A stretch of DNA of 25,526 nt from a virus. A model generated the notes under the pieces. It ran no database searches and was not told where the DNA came from. It saw only the letters and a program-made list of their open reading frames with translations. Shown piece after piece: positions 1-6,994 of this stretch. The first letter of the stretch is position 1. The number at the start of each line of letters is the position of its first letter. The stretch spans positions 1-25,526 of IMG/VR virus record IMGVR_UViG_3300042484_000361; one strand, 5' to 3'. The translations under genes were made by a program, and so were the position numbers.

Positions 1-165
1 TGTTTTTGGTACTTCTACCGAGTTGAGTGCTTCTCGCACTTCTTTTAATAATGCTTCGTCATCCCATTCTAACACAGTCTTGCCATCAGGGAAAGTAGTT
101 ACGGTCAAATGCGTACCTTTAACTACTGTTGGTTCTGTAATTTCTTTTTTCTTGCGTGTTGCCAT
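1..165 (-). CDS. Hypothetical protein, N-terminal part only (runs off the window)
   Basis: An open frame begins with ATG at 163-165 and runs off the left edge after 55 codons, so the C-terminus is missing. The start lies 2 bases past the stop codon of the Bax-inhibitor-like gene, and GAGAAG upstream can serve as a ribosome binding site overlapping that gene's end. The visible protein starts with a basic stretch (MATRKKKE), followed by a beta-strand-like segment and an acidic, helix-prone segment (residues 33-50). I do not recognise the family. The tight junction suggests it is the next gene of the same operon. Confidence 0.6.
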   Translation of the reverse strand, partial: MATRKKKEITEPTVVKGTHLTVTTFPDGKTVLEWDDEALLKEVREALNSVEVPKT

Positions 166-167
166 GA

Positions 168-857
168 TTATTTCTTCTCACCGAACAGTTGTAACAAGTT
201 TAAGAACAAGTTGATAAAGTCCATATATAGAGTTAGTGCGCCACGAACTTCTGCAACATCACTGGTTTCTATACTAAGTTCTTCACGAATCCTTTGTGTA
301 TCGTATGCTGTCAATCCGAGGAAGATGATAATTGCCAATGCAGAAATTACCATCTGCATTAGTGTTGAGCCAATAAAGATGTTGACAATACTGGCAATAA
401 TGATAGCAATCAAGCCTACGAACATAAACTTACCAACGCTATCTAGGCTACGTTTAGTAAAGTATCCATAGCCACTCATTACCCCAAACAATATAGCCGC
501 GCCCATAAATGCAGACACGATACTACCCATATTAAACACAGCAAAGATTGTGGCAAAACTTAATCCCATTAGTGCCGCAAATCCATGTAAGCATAACTGT
601 GCTACACCCTTACTAGGATTATTACCTAGGACCATAGCAACACCAAAAATTGCTACCAATGGAGCAAAGATTACAATCCATTTCATTACACCTGTAAAAA
701 AGAACGCTAGTAACTCTGGGCTAGTGCCTACAAAGTAACTGACGATCATTGATACAATAACAGCAAGACTCATATGTCCATAGACACGACCCATTGCTGA
801 ATTAATTTCGCTTGCAGAACGATATGACATTCCGTTTTCATAAGTTGTTTCAAACAT
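168..857 (-). CDS. Bax inhibitor-1 / YccA-family integral membrane protein
   Basis: The 229-residue protein is a polytopic membrane protein with about seven hydrophobic segments after a roughly 25-residue soluble N-terminus. Length and layout fit the BI-1/YccA/YbhL family (UPF0005): an N-terminal S-A-x-E-I-N segment before TM1, a G-x-x-L-x-F-A-type TM3 and a C-terminal T-A-Y-D-T-Q-R-I motif just before the last segment, which is characteristic. Known members act in the inner membrane as pH-dependent ion leaks, and E. coli YccA binds and restrains the FtsH protease. In a phage it could modulate host membrane or FtsH activity, which is inference. AAAGGAG lies 8 bases before the ATG, and a GTAAATA late-like box overlaps the end of the upstream glycosyltransferase gene, so it may have its own promoter. 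Confidence 0.88.
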   Translation of the reverse strand: MFETTYENGMSYRSASEINSAMGRVYGHMSLAVIVSMIVSYFVGTSPELLAFFFTGVMKWIVIFAPLVAIFGVAMVLGNNPSKGVAQLCLHGFAALMGLSFATIFAVFNMGSIVSAFMGAAILFGVMSGYGYFTKRSLDSVGKFMFVGLIAIIIASIVNIFIGSTLMQMVISALAIIIFLGLTAYDTQRIREELSIETSDVAEVRGALTLYMDFINLFLNLLQLFGEKK

Positions 858-869
858 AATATTCTCCTT

Positions 870-2069
870 TTAGTATTTACTCTCTCTGGTATGTTTGCGA
901 TAGTCTGTGTCCATACGCAACCACTGTTGTCCCTTACCCTCTAGAATATCACAGATTCTATCAATAGTACCATCAGTCCAATCACTGATTTTACCTTGAT
1001 TCATATGCGGCTGATGTAACATATTATACAACTTAATTGCCGCATCTTCAACACTCCAGGGCGCATACATTCTTGTATAATCATTCGCAAACGTTTCTGG
1101 GAAACTGCGATATGCTGGATACAACACATTACAACCCAAACTATCTGCTTCGCTAACTGTATTGCTTACCCAATCTTGTAACGCACAGTTAAACAATATT
1201 CTAGTATCGTTCAATAATTCATAGTATTGATTCTTATCTAGGTCTTCATGTATCTTCAACAATCCACGTTTTTGCATATCTTCTGTACGCTTCATATAAC
1301 TGTCGTTGTTGCTTTTTAGTTTACTGCCACTGAACACACAGAATTCTACACCACGATATACACCATGTCGATCCTTCATACCATAACGATTAAAGAATTC
1401 TTCAATCACATCCATATAAAAGTCGGGCTGTTTTTCTTGATCCCAACGAGCACTGAATGCAATACGCATTGGTCGTTCGTTAAACGGCTTGATGTTATTG
1501 TTGATTCGACTGCGGACTTCTTCTTTGCCAAATGCTAGACCTGAGATATTGTAGATCGGTGCCTTCCAACCTGCAATCTTCATATGCATAACCATTTCTT
1601 CATTACTAGCAAGTACGCCATCAACAAATGAATCAACCATTTTCTCATAGTGACCCATAAACTCACTCATGCCCCATACATGTACGAAATCATCAGGGTC
1701 AATACTTTGTGCTAGGCAACGAACAAAAATCTTGGGACGACTTGTGATCGGGATTTGTTTCATAATGTAGGGTAATGATTCTATGCCTGGTTGAAACATA
1801 TCTTCAAAATATACAATATCACCTGCACCAACCTCACCTTGCTTCATCATCTTAACTAGATTCATAAGTTGACTCATGCCAAAGTATGTGCGACCGTGTG
1901 CATCTAATACTTGGCCAGTGACAATAGCTTGATCGTTAGTTAGTGTTTCGCCGGGTACAATAACATAGTTAATACCTCTACGTTTGAACACACTTTCATT
2001 CCAATCTTGTAACTGCAATGTATATCTTGCTTTGTAAGGCTCTAGGCCCATATAAAATAACTTATGCAT
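870..2069 (-). CDS. GT-B fold glycosyltransferase (group 1 / GT4-like)
   Basis: A 399-residue protein with two Rossmann-like halves. The C-terminal half has group-1 glycosyltransferase features: an ...RIAFSARWDQEKQPDF strand-loop (about residues 203-218), and a L-F-N-C-A...S-N-T-V-S-E-A-D-S-L-G-C segment (about 294-315) that matches the sugar-nucleotide-binding E-x(7)-E region. It should transfer a sugar from an NDP-sugar, but the acceptor is unknown. It starts inside the end of the nucleotidyltransferase-cupin gene (8-base overlap), so the two are probably translated together and may act in one pathway. Possible acceptors are a virion protein, host surface glycan or modified DNA base; none is shown by the sequence. 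Confidence 0.8.
   Translation of the reverse strand: MHKLFYMGLEPYKARYTLQLQDWNESVFKRRGINYVIVPGETLTNDQAIVTGQVLDAHGRTYFGMSQLMNLVKMMKQGEVGAGDIVYFEDMFQPGIESLPYIMKQIPITSRPKIFVRCLAQSIDPDDFVHVWGMSEFMGHYEKMVDSFVDGVLASNEEMVMHMKIAGWKAPIYNISGLAFGKEEVRSRINNNIKPFNERPMRIAFSARWDQEKQPDFYMDVIEEFFNRYGMKDRHGVYRGVEFCVFSGSKLKSNNDSYMKRTEDMQKRGLLKIHEDLDKNQYYELLNDTRILFNCALQDWVSNTVSEADSLGCNVLYPAYRSFPETFANDYTRMYAPWSVEDAAIKLYNMLHQPHMNQGKISDWTDGTIDRICDILEGKGQQWLRMDTDYRKHTRESKY
874..880 (-). promoter_or_regulatory. Late-like promoter box (GTAAATA) for the Bax-inhibitor-like gene
   Basis: Read on the minus strand, GTAAATACT lies 16 bases before the ATG at 857, with AAAGGAG between. It overlaps the last codons and stop of the upstream glycosyltransferase gene. 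It differs from the ATAAATA boxes elsewhere in the window at one base, so confidence is lower. Confidence 0.4.
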
Positions 2070-2820
2070 TTTCTCTTTCTATATCTAGTTCATCACATTC
2101 TTCTCCATATTGTATTTCTACAATACGACATGGTGTATCATATGGATTACTTAGCTGATGCCAATCACCCTGTAAAATTTTTACTTGACTTAATGTAGTT
2201 AATTCCATAGGAGGTAAAAAAGAACCGCAGGACAATTTTGTATCTAATATACACTTACCTTCTGTGACATGCCAGAATTCATGTCGTTTAAAATGTCTTT
2301 GCATACTTAAACTTTTACCTGGCTCTACTGTTAGTTCTTTTACTTTACACCCACTTACATCATGCAGTATACGATAATACCCCCATTCACGCAATGTTTT
2401 AGGTTGTTTCCATTCACGCAGAATCCAACTACTACTATTCATTTTGTTTTTGCCACCGACCCCAAATATAAATTCTACATCATCGAAGACCATTTCAGGT
2501 ATGTTATCTTTAGTTCTGTCTCCTCCATTAGCAAATATGATACTTGCTTTTGGATGTAGTTTTTTAACTTGTTTGATAGCATCGATTGCAGTATCATCAC
2601 TATCATCAAATTCTATTACCTTATGTACCTGATATAGGTTTTCAATGATTGCTTTTCGTTCAGTGATAGGCATAAAAGGTTGACCTTTTTTACGGGTCAA
2701 CCATGCGTCACTGTTTACTCCTACTATTAGTAAGAAGCCTAATGCCTTAGCAGCCTTGAAATATTCAATATGACCACTATGTAGAGGATCAAATCCCCCG
2801 GTGACTAGTACGACTTTCAT
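2062..2820 (-). CDS. Fused cytidylyltransferase-like (HIGH) domain and cupin domain
   Basis: The 252-residue protein joins two domains. Residues 1-145 are a HIGH-superfamily nucleotidyltransferase of the RfaE-C/TagD type: GGFDPLHSGH at 8-17 binds the nucleotide, and NSSSWI near 128 stands where the family's ISSTxI signature lies. Residues 155-240 are a cupin like that of type II phosphomannose isomerases, with H176, H180 and H221 and a P-G-x-S-L-S-x-Q-x-H strand. NDP-sugar activation plus sugar isomerisation is the natural reading. I chose the ATG at 2820 rather than the upstream in-frame ATG at 2856 because it forms an ATGA overlap with the preceding gene and begins right at the beta strand before the HIGH motif. 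It is followed by a glycosyltransferase. Confidence 0.85.
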   Translation of the reverse strand: MKVVLVTGGFDPLHSGHIEYFKAAKALGFLLIVGVNSDAWLTRKKGQPFMPITERKAIIENLYQVHKVIEFDDSDDTAIDAIKQVKKLHPKASIIFANGGDRTKDNIPEMVFDDVEFIFGVGGKNKMNSSSWILREWKQPKTLREWGYYRILHDVSGCKVKELTVEPGKSLSMQRHFKRHEFWHVTEGKCILDTKLSCGSFLPPMELTTLSQVKILQGDWHQLSNPYDTPCRIVEIQYGEECDELDIERENA

Positions 2821-3023
2821 CGGCGAATTGCATCTTCCCATGAATCTTTTGCCCACTTGCCACCAAGTTGTTTAGTATGCTGGCGATATGCAAAACTACG
2901 CATATCATAAAGTGTTGATTCGTCAAACTTGTAACCATAGTCTACGCAGAATTCTAGATATTTTTCCAAATCATCAAAAATTTGATTGACACGGGGATTA
3001 GTTTGAAATTGTTGTTTTGCCAT
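2817..3023 (-). CDS. Small hypothetical protein (68 aa)
   Basis: A soluble 68-residue protein rich in aromatic and charged residues, with a predicted helical centre (FDDLEKYLEFCVDYGYKF) and a basic C-terminus ending in two arginines. The frame is open further upstream to 3170, but that part is antisense-like to the real QueD-like gene. The ATG at 3023 has AAAGGAA 9 bases upstream and starts just after the QueD-like gene ends. The stop overlaps the start of the nucleotidyltransferase-cupin gene as ATGA. I do not recognise a family. Confidence 0.75.
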   Translation of the reverse strand: MAKQQFQTNPRVNQIFDDLEKYLEFCVDYGYKFDESTLYDMRSFAYRQHTKQLGGKWAKDSWEDAIRR

Positions 3024-3036
3024 TTTAATAATTCCT

Positions 3037-3489
3037 TTAAATAGCGAGTGATTGATAAGGAGCGTGTGTGTTATACACGATTGTTGCGCCGTTTTCATTA
3101 TCTTCTGATACTTGAATAACGACATTGCGTTTTGGATATCGAGTTGCGATAACATCATAGAGGTCATCACTAATCATTTCACAACTTTTGTAATCCAATT
3201 GAAGAATGCCTTGAGAATATTGATTCTCTAACCATCGCTTGAATTGAATAAACTCAATATCCCTGTCGTTGTGAAATACTTCAATCGTCACTTCAAAATG
3301 AAAGATATGACGATGCGGAGTTGCTAGAAAGCTAACATCATACTCATCACCTGTTGCCAAGTTAGGGTCTGTTGCTGCCGCTGGGTACTTATGAATGCCT
3401 TCTTTTTGAAAGCGAACAAAAATTGTACGTACTGCTTTATCTTTAATGCGCTGACGTTGTTCAGTCAAGGCTTGTGTTTGTTGTTCCAT
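3037..3489 (-). CDS. QueD/PTPS-like T-fold protein (6-carboxytetrahydropterin synthase-like)
   Basis: From the ATG at 3489 (GGAGAT just upstream) the protein has 150 residues, the size of QueD/6-pyruvoyl-tetrahydropterin synthases. FQKEGIHKYPAA (27-38) fits the F-x-F-x-A-A-H strand, PHRHIFHFEV (58-67) the zinc-binding H-G-H-N strand, and FIQFKRW (80-86) the 'viDF-x-x-lK' strand. SEDNENG (128-134) sits at the catalytic K-E-T position. H33, H59 and H61 could bind zinc. The catalytic Cys before HGH in E. coli QueD is absent, although C103 lies in the region of the family's D-H-H-x-L-N to T-S-E-N segment. So the fold call is moderate and the standard QueD reaction is unproven. QueD normally makes a precursor of 7-deazaguanines, and a TGT-like enzyme is encoded two genes upstream. 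Confidence 0.55.
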   Translation of the reverse strand: MEQQTQALTEQRQRIKDKAVRTIFVRFQKEGIHKYPAAATDPNLATGDEYDVSFLATPHRHIFHFEVTIEVFHNDRDIEFIQFKRWLENQYSQGILQLDYKSCEMISDDLYDVIATRYPKRNVVIQVSEDNENGATIVYNTHAPYQSLAI

Positions 3490-3491
3490 TA

Positions 3492-4070
3492 TTATCTCCA
3501 ATAAGGGCCCCATGCCCATCCAATTAATGACCATCTAACACCAGATTTAACTAGTGTAACTTCGTGTGTAAATGTACTAGGAAACAAGGTGGCGCTACCT
3601 TTAGATTTACCACCTATGTTTCTACCTAATACTAACAATTCACCACCTGTGTATTCTGAACTGTCAGTTAATTGTACACTCATTGTAATCTTTCTGTCTA
3701 TATCTTTGGACAGACTATAATAATTATCTACGTGTTTTCCAAAGAAATCTTTAGAAGTATACTTTTTAACCTCATACGGTTCTACAAAGTCAATATTAAA
3801 TTCTAATTGACTAATTGCTTGATTCCATACTGGTTGCAACAAATTATAAATCTCATGTTCTAATGATAAAATACATGAGTGAAAACTGATGCCAAATACA
3901 TGTGGATATTTATTGATACCTTTTGATACCCTATTGGATACAAGATCAATAATATTATCGCACATATCTGAGCTAATTACATTATCGACAACTATAACTC
4001 GCTTATTAATATCCCACTCTATTTCTGGTTTAGGTAGAGTGGGTATTAATTTAAAATTATCGGTCGTCAT
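3492..4070 (-). CDS. 2-oxoglutarate/Fe(II)-dependent oxygenase (prolyl-4-hydroxylase/PKHD-like)
   Basis: This 192-residue protein has the double-stranded beta-helix signature of 2OG-Fe(II) oxygenases. Iron ligands are H113-x-D115 in GKHVDNYY and H169 in STFTHEV, and R179 ten residues on binds 2-oxoglutarate. Y-T-G-G-E-L at 140-145 is the usual strand before the distal His. Such enzymes hydroxylate proteins, nucleic acids or small molecules; many T4-like phages carry one with unknown substrate. It overlaps the coiled-coil gene by 14 bases and ends 2 bases before the QueD-like gene. Because it lies between a TGT-like and a QueD-like gene, a nucleic-acid base is a possible substrate (inference). 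Confidence 0.88.
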   Translation of the reverse strand: MTTDNFKLIPTLPKPEIEWDINKRVIVVDNVISSDMCDNIIDLVSNRVSKGINKYPHVFGISFHSCILSLEHEIYNLLQPVWNQAISQLEFNIDFVEPYEVKKYTSKDFFGKHVDNYYSLSKDIDRKITMSVQLTDSSEYTGGELLVLGRNIGGKSKGSATLFPSTFTHEVTLVKSGVRWSLIGWAWGPYWR

Positions 4071-4269
4071 CTACGTCTACTGTGTCATGGTCATTATCCC
4101 ATTGCGCTCTAATCATTGTACGCAATTCGGACATATATTTGTCTTTTGTTTCTATCAATTTTTTCACTTTACTAATATCAGTACTACCTTCTTTTTGTAA
4201 TTGAAAGATTTGATTATCTAACAATCTAACTGATTCTTCTAGTGTTTTAATACGATTTTTATATGGCAT
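4057..4269 (-). CDS. Small coiled-coil protein (70 aa)
   Basis: A 70-residue, highly charged protein with heptad-like spacing of Leu/Ile/Val from about residue 6 to 55 (LEESVRLLDNQIFQLQ and onwards), then a strongly acidic tail (DTVDVDDDR). It has no catalytic motif. The ATG lies just past the stop of the TGT-like gene, whose last codons contain the GGAGAA ribosome binding site, and its end overlaps the oxygenase gene by 14 bases. It could be an oligomerisation partner of one of these enzymes, but that is a guess. Confidence 0.7.
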   Translation of the reverse strand: MPYKNRIKTLEESVRLLDNQIFQLQKEGSTDISKVKKLIETKDKYMSELRTMIRAQWDNDHDTVDVDDDR

Positions 4270-4270
4270 A

Positions 4271-5824
4271 TCATTCTCCTAAAACTTCATTGATTGCGTC
4301 ATCACTGTCCTCAATGACTTCATCAATCTCAGGCTCACTATTATTTACTTCAAACAATTGGTCAAACATTGTCATAGCATTCATTGCTTTCTTACCACTA
4401 AAACCCTGACTACCTGACTTCATTTGCATCCAGAAGCTACTATGTGATTCTATCATGTCTAGACTCTTTTGTCTATCGTTTTGTGCAAATATCTTATCTA
4501 CAATTTCACCAAAGTGTTCTTCATCAAACTGATTCATAACCATCTTAGGCATAATGCCTGTTTCATATCTACGATTGGCTTCTTGCACAGCAGACATATG
4601 CGTAAACACATTATGGCTCTGTAGTAGAGTATAGCTTAATGTATCCCAACTTGTTTTTGTTTCTTTACCATGTTGACCTAAGAAACCTTGTCCTCGATAA
4701 CAAAGGTCCTTTAAGGTCAGTAGATCAGTAACTGGGCTATCAGTAAACGTTTTATGGATACCCTCAGCCAATACAGCATCTCTAAACTTACGGGTGTCAC
4801 TGGCATAACTCTTTTTCTCGGCAGTTTTTTCCATTTGATATGACCATTTCTTGTTATGTTCAATGGCTGTGTTAAAGTATGCTAGACCTTTAGCCGCACT
4901 AAAGAATGGGCTTGCACAGTCAAATGTGATTCGTAGATTTGGATTATGATATTTACGAATAGCTTTTTGAATGTCAGTAAACAGTACAGCGTATTCTAAG
5001 ATTGACACACCCAAACAGTGAATCAAATCATGCTTGCCCTCAACTAGCAATCCATCGTGAATAATGTTAACAAGTCTACGCAACATCAAGTGTACGTCAA
5101 TCTTATTCTGACCACCGAATGCCCATCCATTGAAATGATTGTCTGGATACACATTTGGATCACAATACTTTTTCATTTCTTCATACCAGTCATCACTCTG
5201 TGTATGATTACGACCTTGCAATACATTTAAGAATTTGCAGTTGCCGTTACGATGTTTAATGAAATATTCATTATTGATGTGTGTCGCAGAAATTGCTTCT
5301 TCAATTGTGCTGATGCCGTGAGCACTTTTACCTGTTTTAGGATCTTTGATATGAAAAGTACTTAATGATTGTGACGGGATATCTAAACACATACCATAGT
5401 CCATGTATGTATCCATCCAGTTCAATACTGCTTTACGCTTAATCATAGCACGTGGGCAGTTAGGATCTTTCCAGTCTGCTGGCCACTGAGCTTTTAGAAT
5501 CTGAAATCCACCACTGTCACCTAACATAAACGTACCAGCTTCACGTTCTCTGATGATTGATTCACTAGGATCGTTGACTGTTGTATCTAAGTTAGCATGA
5601 CCTGCACTGTACAAACCCCACTTATAATAGTAAAGACCTTCTTTGCTATTAAGAAAGTTTAGTTTCTCTACATCACCGTTGAATTGAGCAGGGATACGTG
5701 CAGGATCAAAATACTGTTCACCTTTACGTTGCTTACCCAAGCCAGAAATATAAAAACTACTGACTGCTGGTAAGAACAATGCCCAATCGTTGTTGTGACT
5801 TGCTGATAGATTTACTTGTTCCAT
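4271..5824 (-). CDS. Queuine tRNA-ribosyltransferase-like enzyme, candidate DpdA-type DNA transglycosylase
   Basis: A 517-residue protein whose motifs follow tRNA-guanine transglycosylase (TGT) in order: DSGGFQ at 103-108 (general acid/base Asp and base pocket), NVLQG at 200-204, FGGQ at 236-239, HCLGVS at 269-274 and FDCASP at 301-306, where D302 aligns with the nucleophilic Asp of the TGT F-D-C-V-x-P-T-R motif. The zinc site C-x-C-x-x-C...H that normally ends TGT is not visible, and the C-terminal 200 residues are unlike TGT. That is typical of the DpdA group, which exchanges guanine in DNA for a 7-deazaguanine. The start forms a TAATG junction with the preceding gene. Other readings are a tRNA-acting TGT paralog or an inactive relative. 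The TGT fold is well supported; the DNA substrate is inferred. Confidence 0.8.
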   Translation of the reverse strand: MEQVNLSASHNNDWALFLPAVSSFYISGLGKQRKGEQYFDPARIPAQFNGDVEKLNFLNSKEGLYYYKWGLYSAGHANLDTTVNDPSESIIREREAGTFMLGDSGGFQILKAQWPADWKDPNCPRAMIKRKAVLNWMDTYMDYGMCLDIPSQSLSTFHIKDPKTGKSAHGISTIEEAISATHINNEYFIKHRNGNCKFLNVLQGRNHTQSDDWYEEMKKYCDPNVYPDNHFNGWAFGGQNKIDVHLMLRRLVNIIHDGLLVEGKHDLIHCLGVSILEYAVLFTDIQKAIRKYHNPNLRITFDCASPFFSAAKGLAYFNTAIEHNKKWSYQMEKTAEKKSYASDTRKFRDAVLAEGIHKTFTDSPVTDLLTLKDLCYRGQGFLGQHGKETKTSWDTLSYTLLQSHNVFTHMSAVQEANRRYETGIMPKMVMNQFDEEHFGEIVDKIFAQNDRQKSLDMIESHSSFWMQMKSGSQGFSGKKAMNAMTMFDQLFEVNNSEPEIDEVIEDSDDAINEVLGE

Positions 5825-6189
5825 TAAACTTTTACTTCTTCTTTTATCAATGCTTGAACAATACTAAGTTGTTCTTCTTTTTGCTTAAGCTGTTCCAACA
5901 GGTCTCTGATAGTAGAGTTTGTTTCTGCTAATTTGTTGCGCTCGGCCTCTTCTAGCATTTTCTTTTCAGCCCACTTTAAAATAGTAATAGCATTAGGTGT
6001 TAGATTGACCACAGCACTACCACCACCTATAGTTTGCCAATTGTTACCGTCAAACACTTTCATGTTTCCACTACTAGATTCGTATGACATTACACCTTGC
6101 ATAGGTTGACTAGAATGACTAATATAGGGAGTTGCTCCCTTATTACTAGTCACATTCATGAACTCACCACCGACGATATAATCAATCAT
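5824..6189 (-). CDS. Hypothetical phage protein with beta N-half and coiled-coil C-half
   Basis: A 121-residue protein in two parts. The first half (to about residue 65) is Ser/Gly-rich and beta-like, with a V-M-S-Y...K-V-F-D-G-x-x-W-Q-T-I-G-G-G motif that resembles repeats in virion or fibre proteins. The second half is a charged amphipathic helix (WAEKKMLEEAERNKLAE and onwards to 115). ATGATT at 6189 overlaps the clamp stop as ATGA, which supports this start; an internal Met at residue 11 is an alternative. It sits between clamp and TGT-like genes and probably shares the clamp transcript. I do not know its function. Confidence 0.75.
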   Translation of the reverse strand: MIDYIVGGEFMNVTSNKGATPYISHSSQPMQGVMSYESSSGNMKVFDGNNWQTIGGGSAVVNLTPNAITILKWAEKKMLEEAERNKLAETNSTIRDLLEQLKQKEEQLSIVQALIKEEVKV

Positions 6190-6917
6190 TTTGCGTTAGC
6201 TGGGAGTAAGTAACGATATGTTGCAAGACCACTGTCAACTGTAATTTCAGTTGCACCTGCATCTGCAATTTTGATTGTCTTGTCACCGGGCAAGTCTAAG
6301 ATAGCTTGAAACACTTTAACGGGCCAGTGCCAGGTCTTATTCAATGTTCCACCTACACTAGGTTGAAACACAAAGTTACCACTGTGAGTTGATGGATCAC
6401 CAAAGTTGATTTTCAAGTCACCGTTAACTGTAGTCATAGTGAAATGTTCTTGTTCACTATTAGCACTTGCTTGTTTCTTCAAACGCTGAATACCTGCAAT
6501 GCTAGGCTGAAACTCAACATTCCAAGTAGTACCTTTAAATGTAACACTCTTAACTTTTTCTTCAACGATTGCTTTGCTCATTAGTCGATAGTCATTGACG
6601 AATGAACCATCTTTTGTTTCAAAGTGAATTGTTGTTGGGATATCAACACCATCACGATTAGAAGTTGCTACACTAATCTTAGCATCAGTATCATAGTCAT
6701 CAAAGCCTAGAATTGTTTTAAGTTTACCTAAGTTAGGCATACCAAACACTCCGATAAAGTCTGCTACTGGACTGTTTAATGTTCCAGATACAATAACAGT
6801 TTTATCTTCTGCTACTGCATTAATTTGTGTCTCTGTATCAGTACCAGTTACTTTGATAAGGTCTACGTTACCGAGACCATGTGTGTGTTGAATTAAATCT
6901 TGTAAATTATCTTTCAT
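6186..6917 (-). CDS. 45: DNA polymerase sliding clamp (T4 gp45-like)
   Basis: A 243-residue protein of the size and pattern of T4 gp45, the trimeric ring that tethers the phage polymerase to DNA and also activates late transcription. The P-V-A-D-F-I-G-V-F-G-M-P-N-L-G-K-L segment (about 50-66) is characteristic of gp45, and the C-terminus (...ATYRYLLPANAK) fits the final strand of the second domain. It lies directly downstream of the polymerase gene with its own sigma70-like promoter in the 77-base gap, and AAAGGAA before the ATG. The clamp-loader genes 44/62 and regA, which separate 45 from 43 in T4, are not present here. Confidence 0.93.
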   Translation of the reverse strand: MKDNLQDLIQHTHGLGNVDLIKVTGTDTETQINAVAEDKTVIVSGTLNSPVADFIGVFGMPNLGKLKTILGFDDYDTDAKISVATSNRDGVDIPTTIHFETKDGSFVNDYRLMSKAIVEEKVKSVTFKGTTWNVEFQPSIAGIQRLKKQASANSEQEHFTMTTVNGDLKINFGDPSTHSGNFVFQPSVGGTLNKTWHWPVKVFQAILDLPGDKTIKIADAGATEITVDSGLATYRYLLPANAK

Positions 6918-6958
6918 GTTTTTCCTTTGTATACCTATTTAGGCAGTTTATATTATCT

Positions 6959-6987
6959 ATTATAGTAGATTTCTTTGCGTATTGCAA
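6959..6987 (-). promoter_or_regulatory. Sigma70-like promoter upstream of the clamp gene
   Basis: On the minus strand TTGCAA (6982-6987) and TATAAT (6959-6964) are separated by exactly 17 bases, a near-consensus host sigma70 promoter. It lies in the gap between polymerase and clamp and would give a leader of about 35 bases with an AAAGGAA ribosome binding site. It probably drives clamp and the downstream operon early in infection. Confidence 0.7.
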
Positions 6988-6994
6988 TAGCAAT

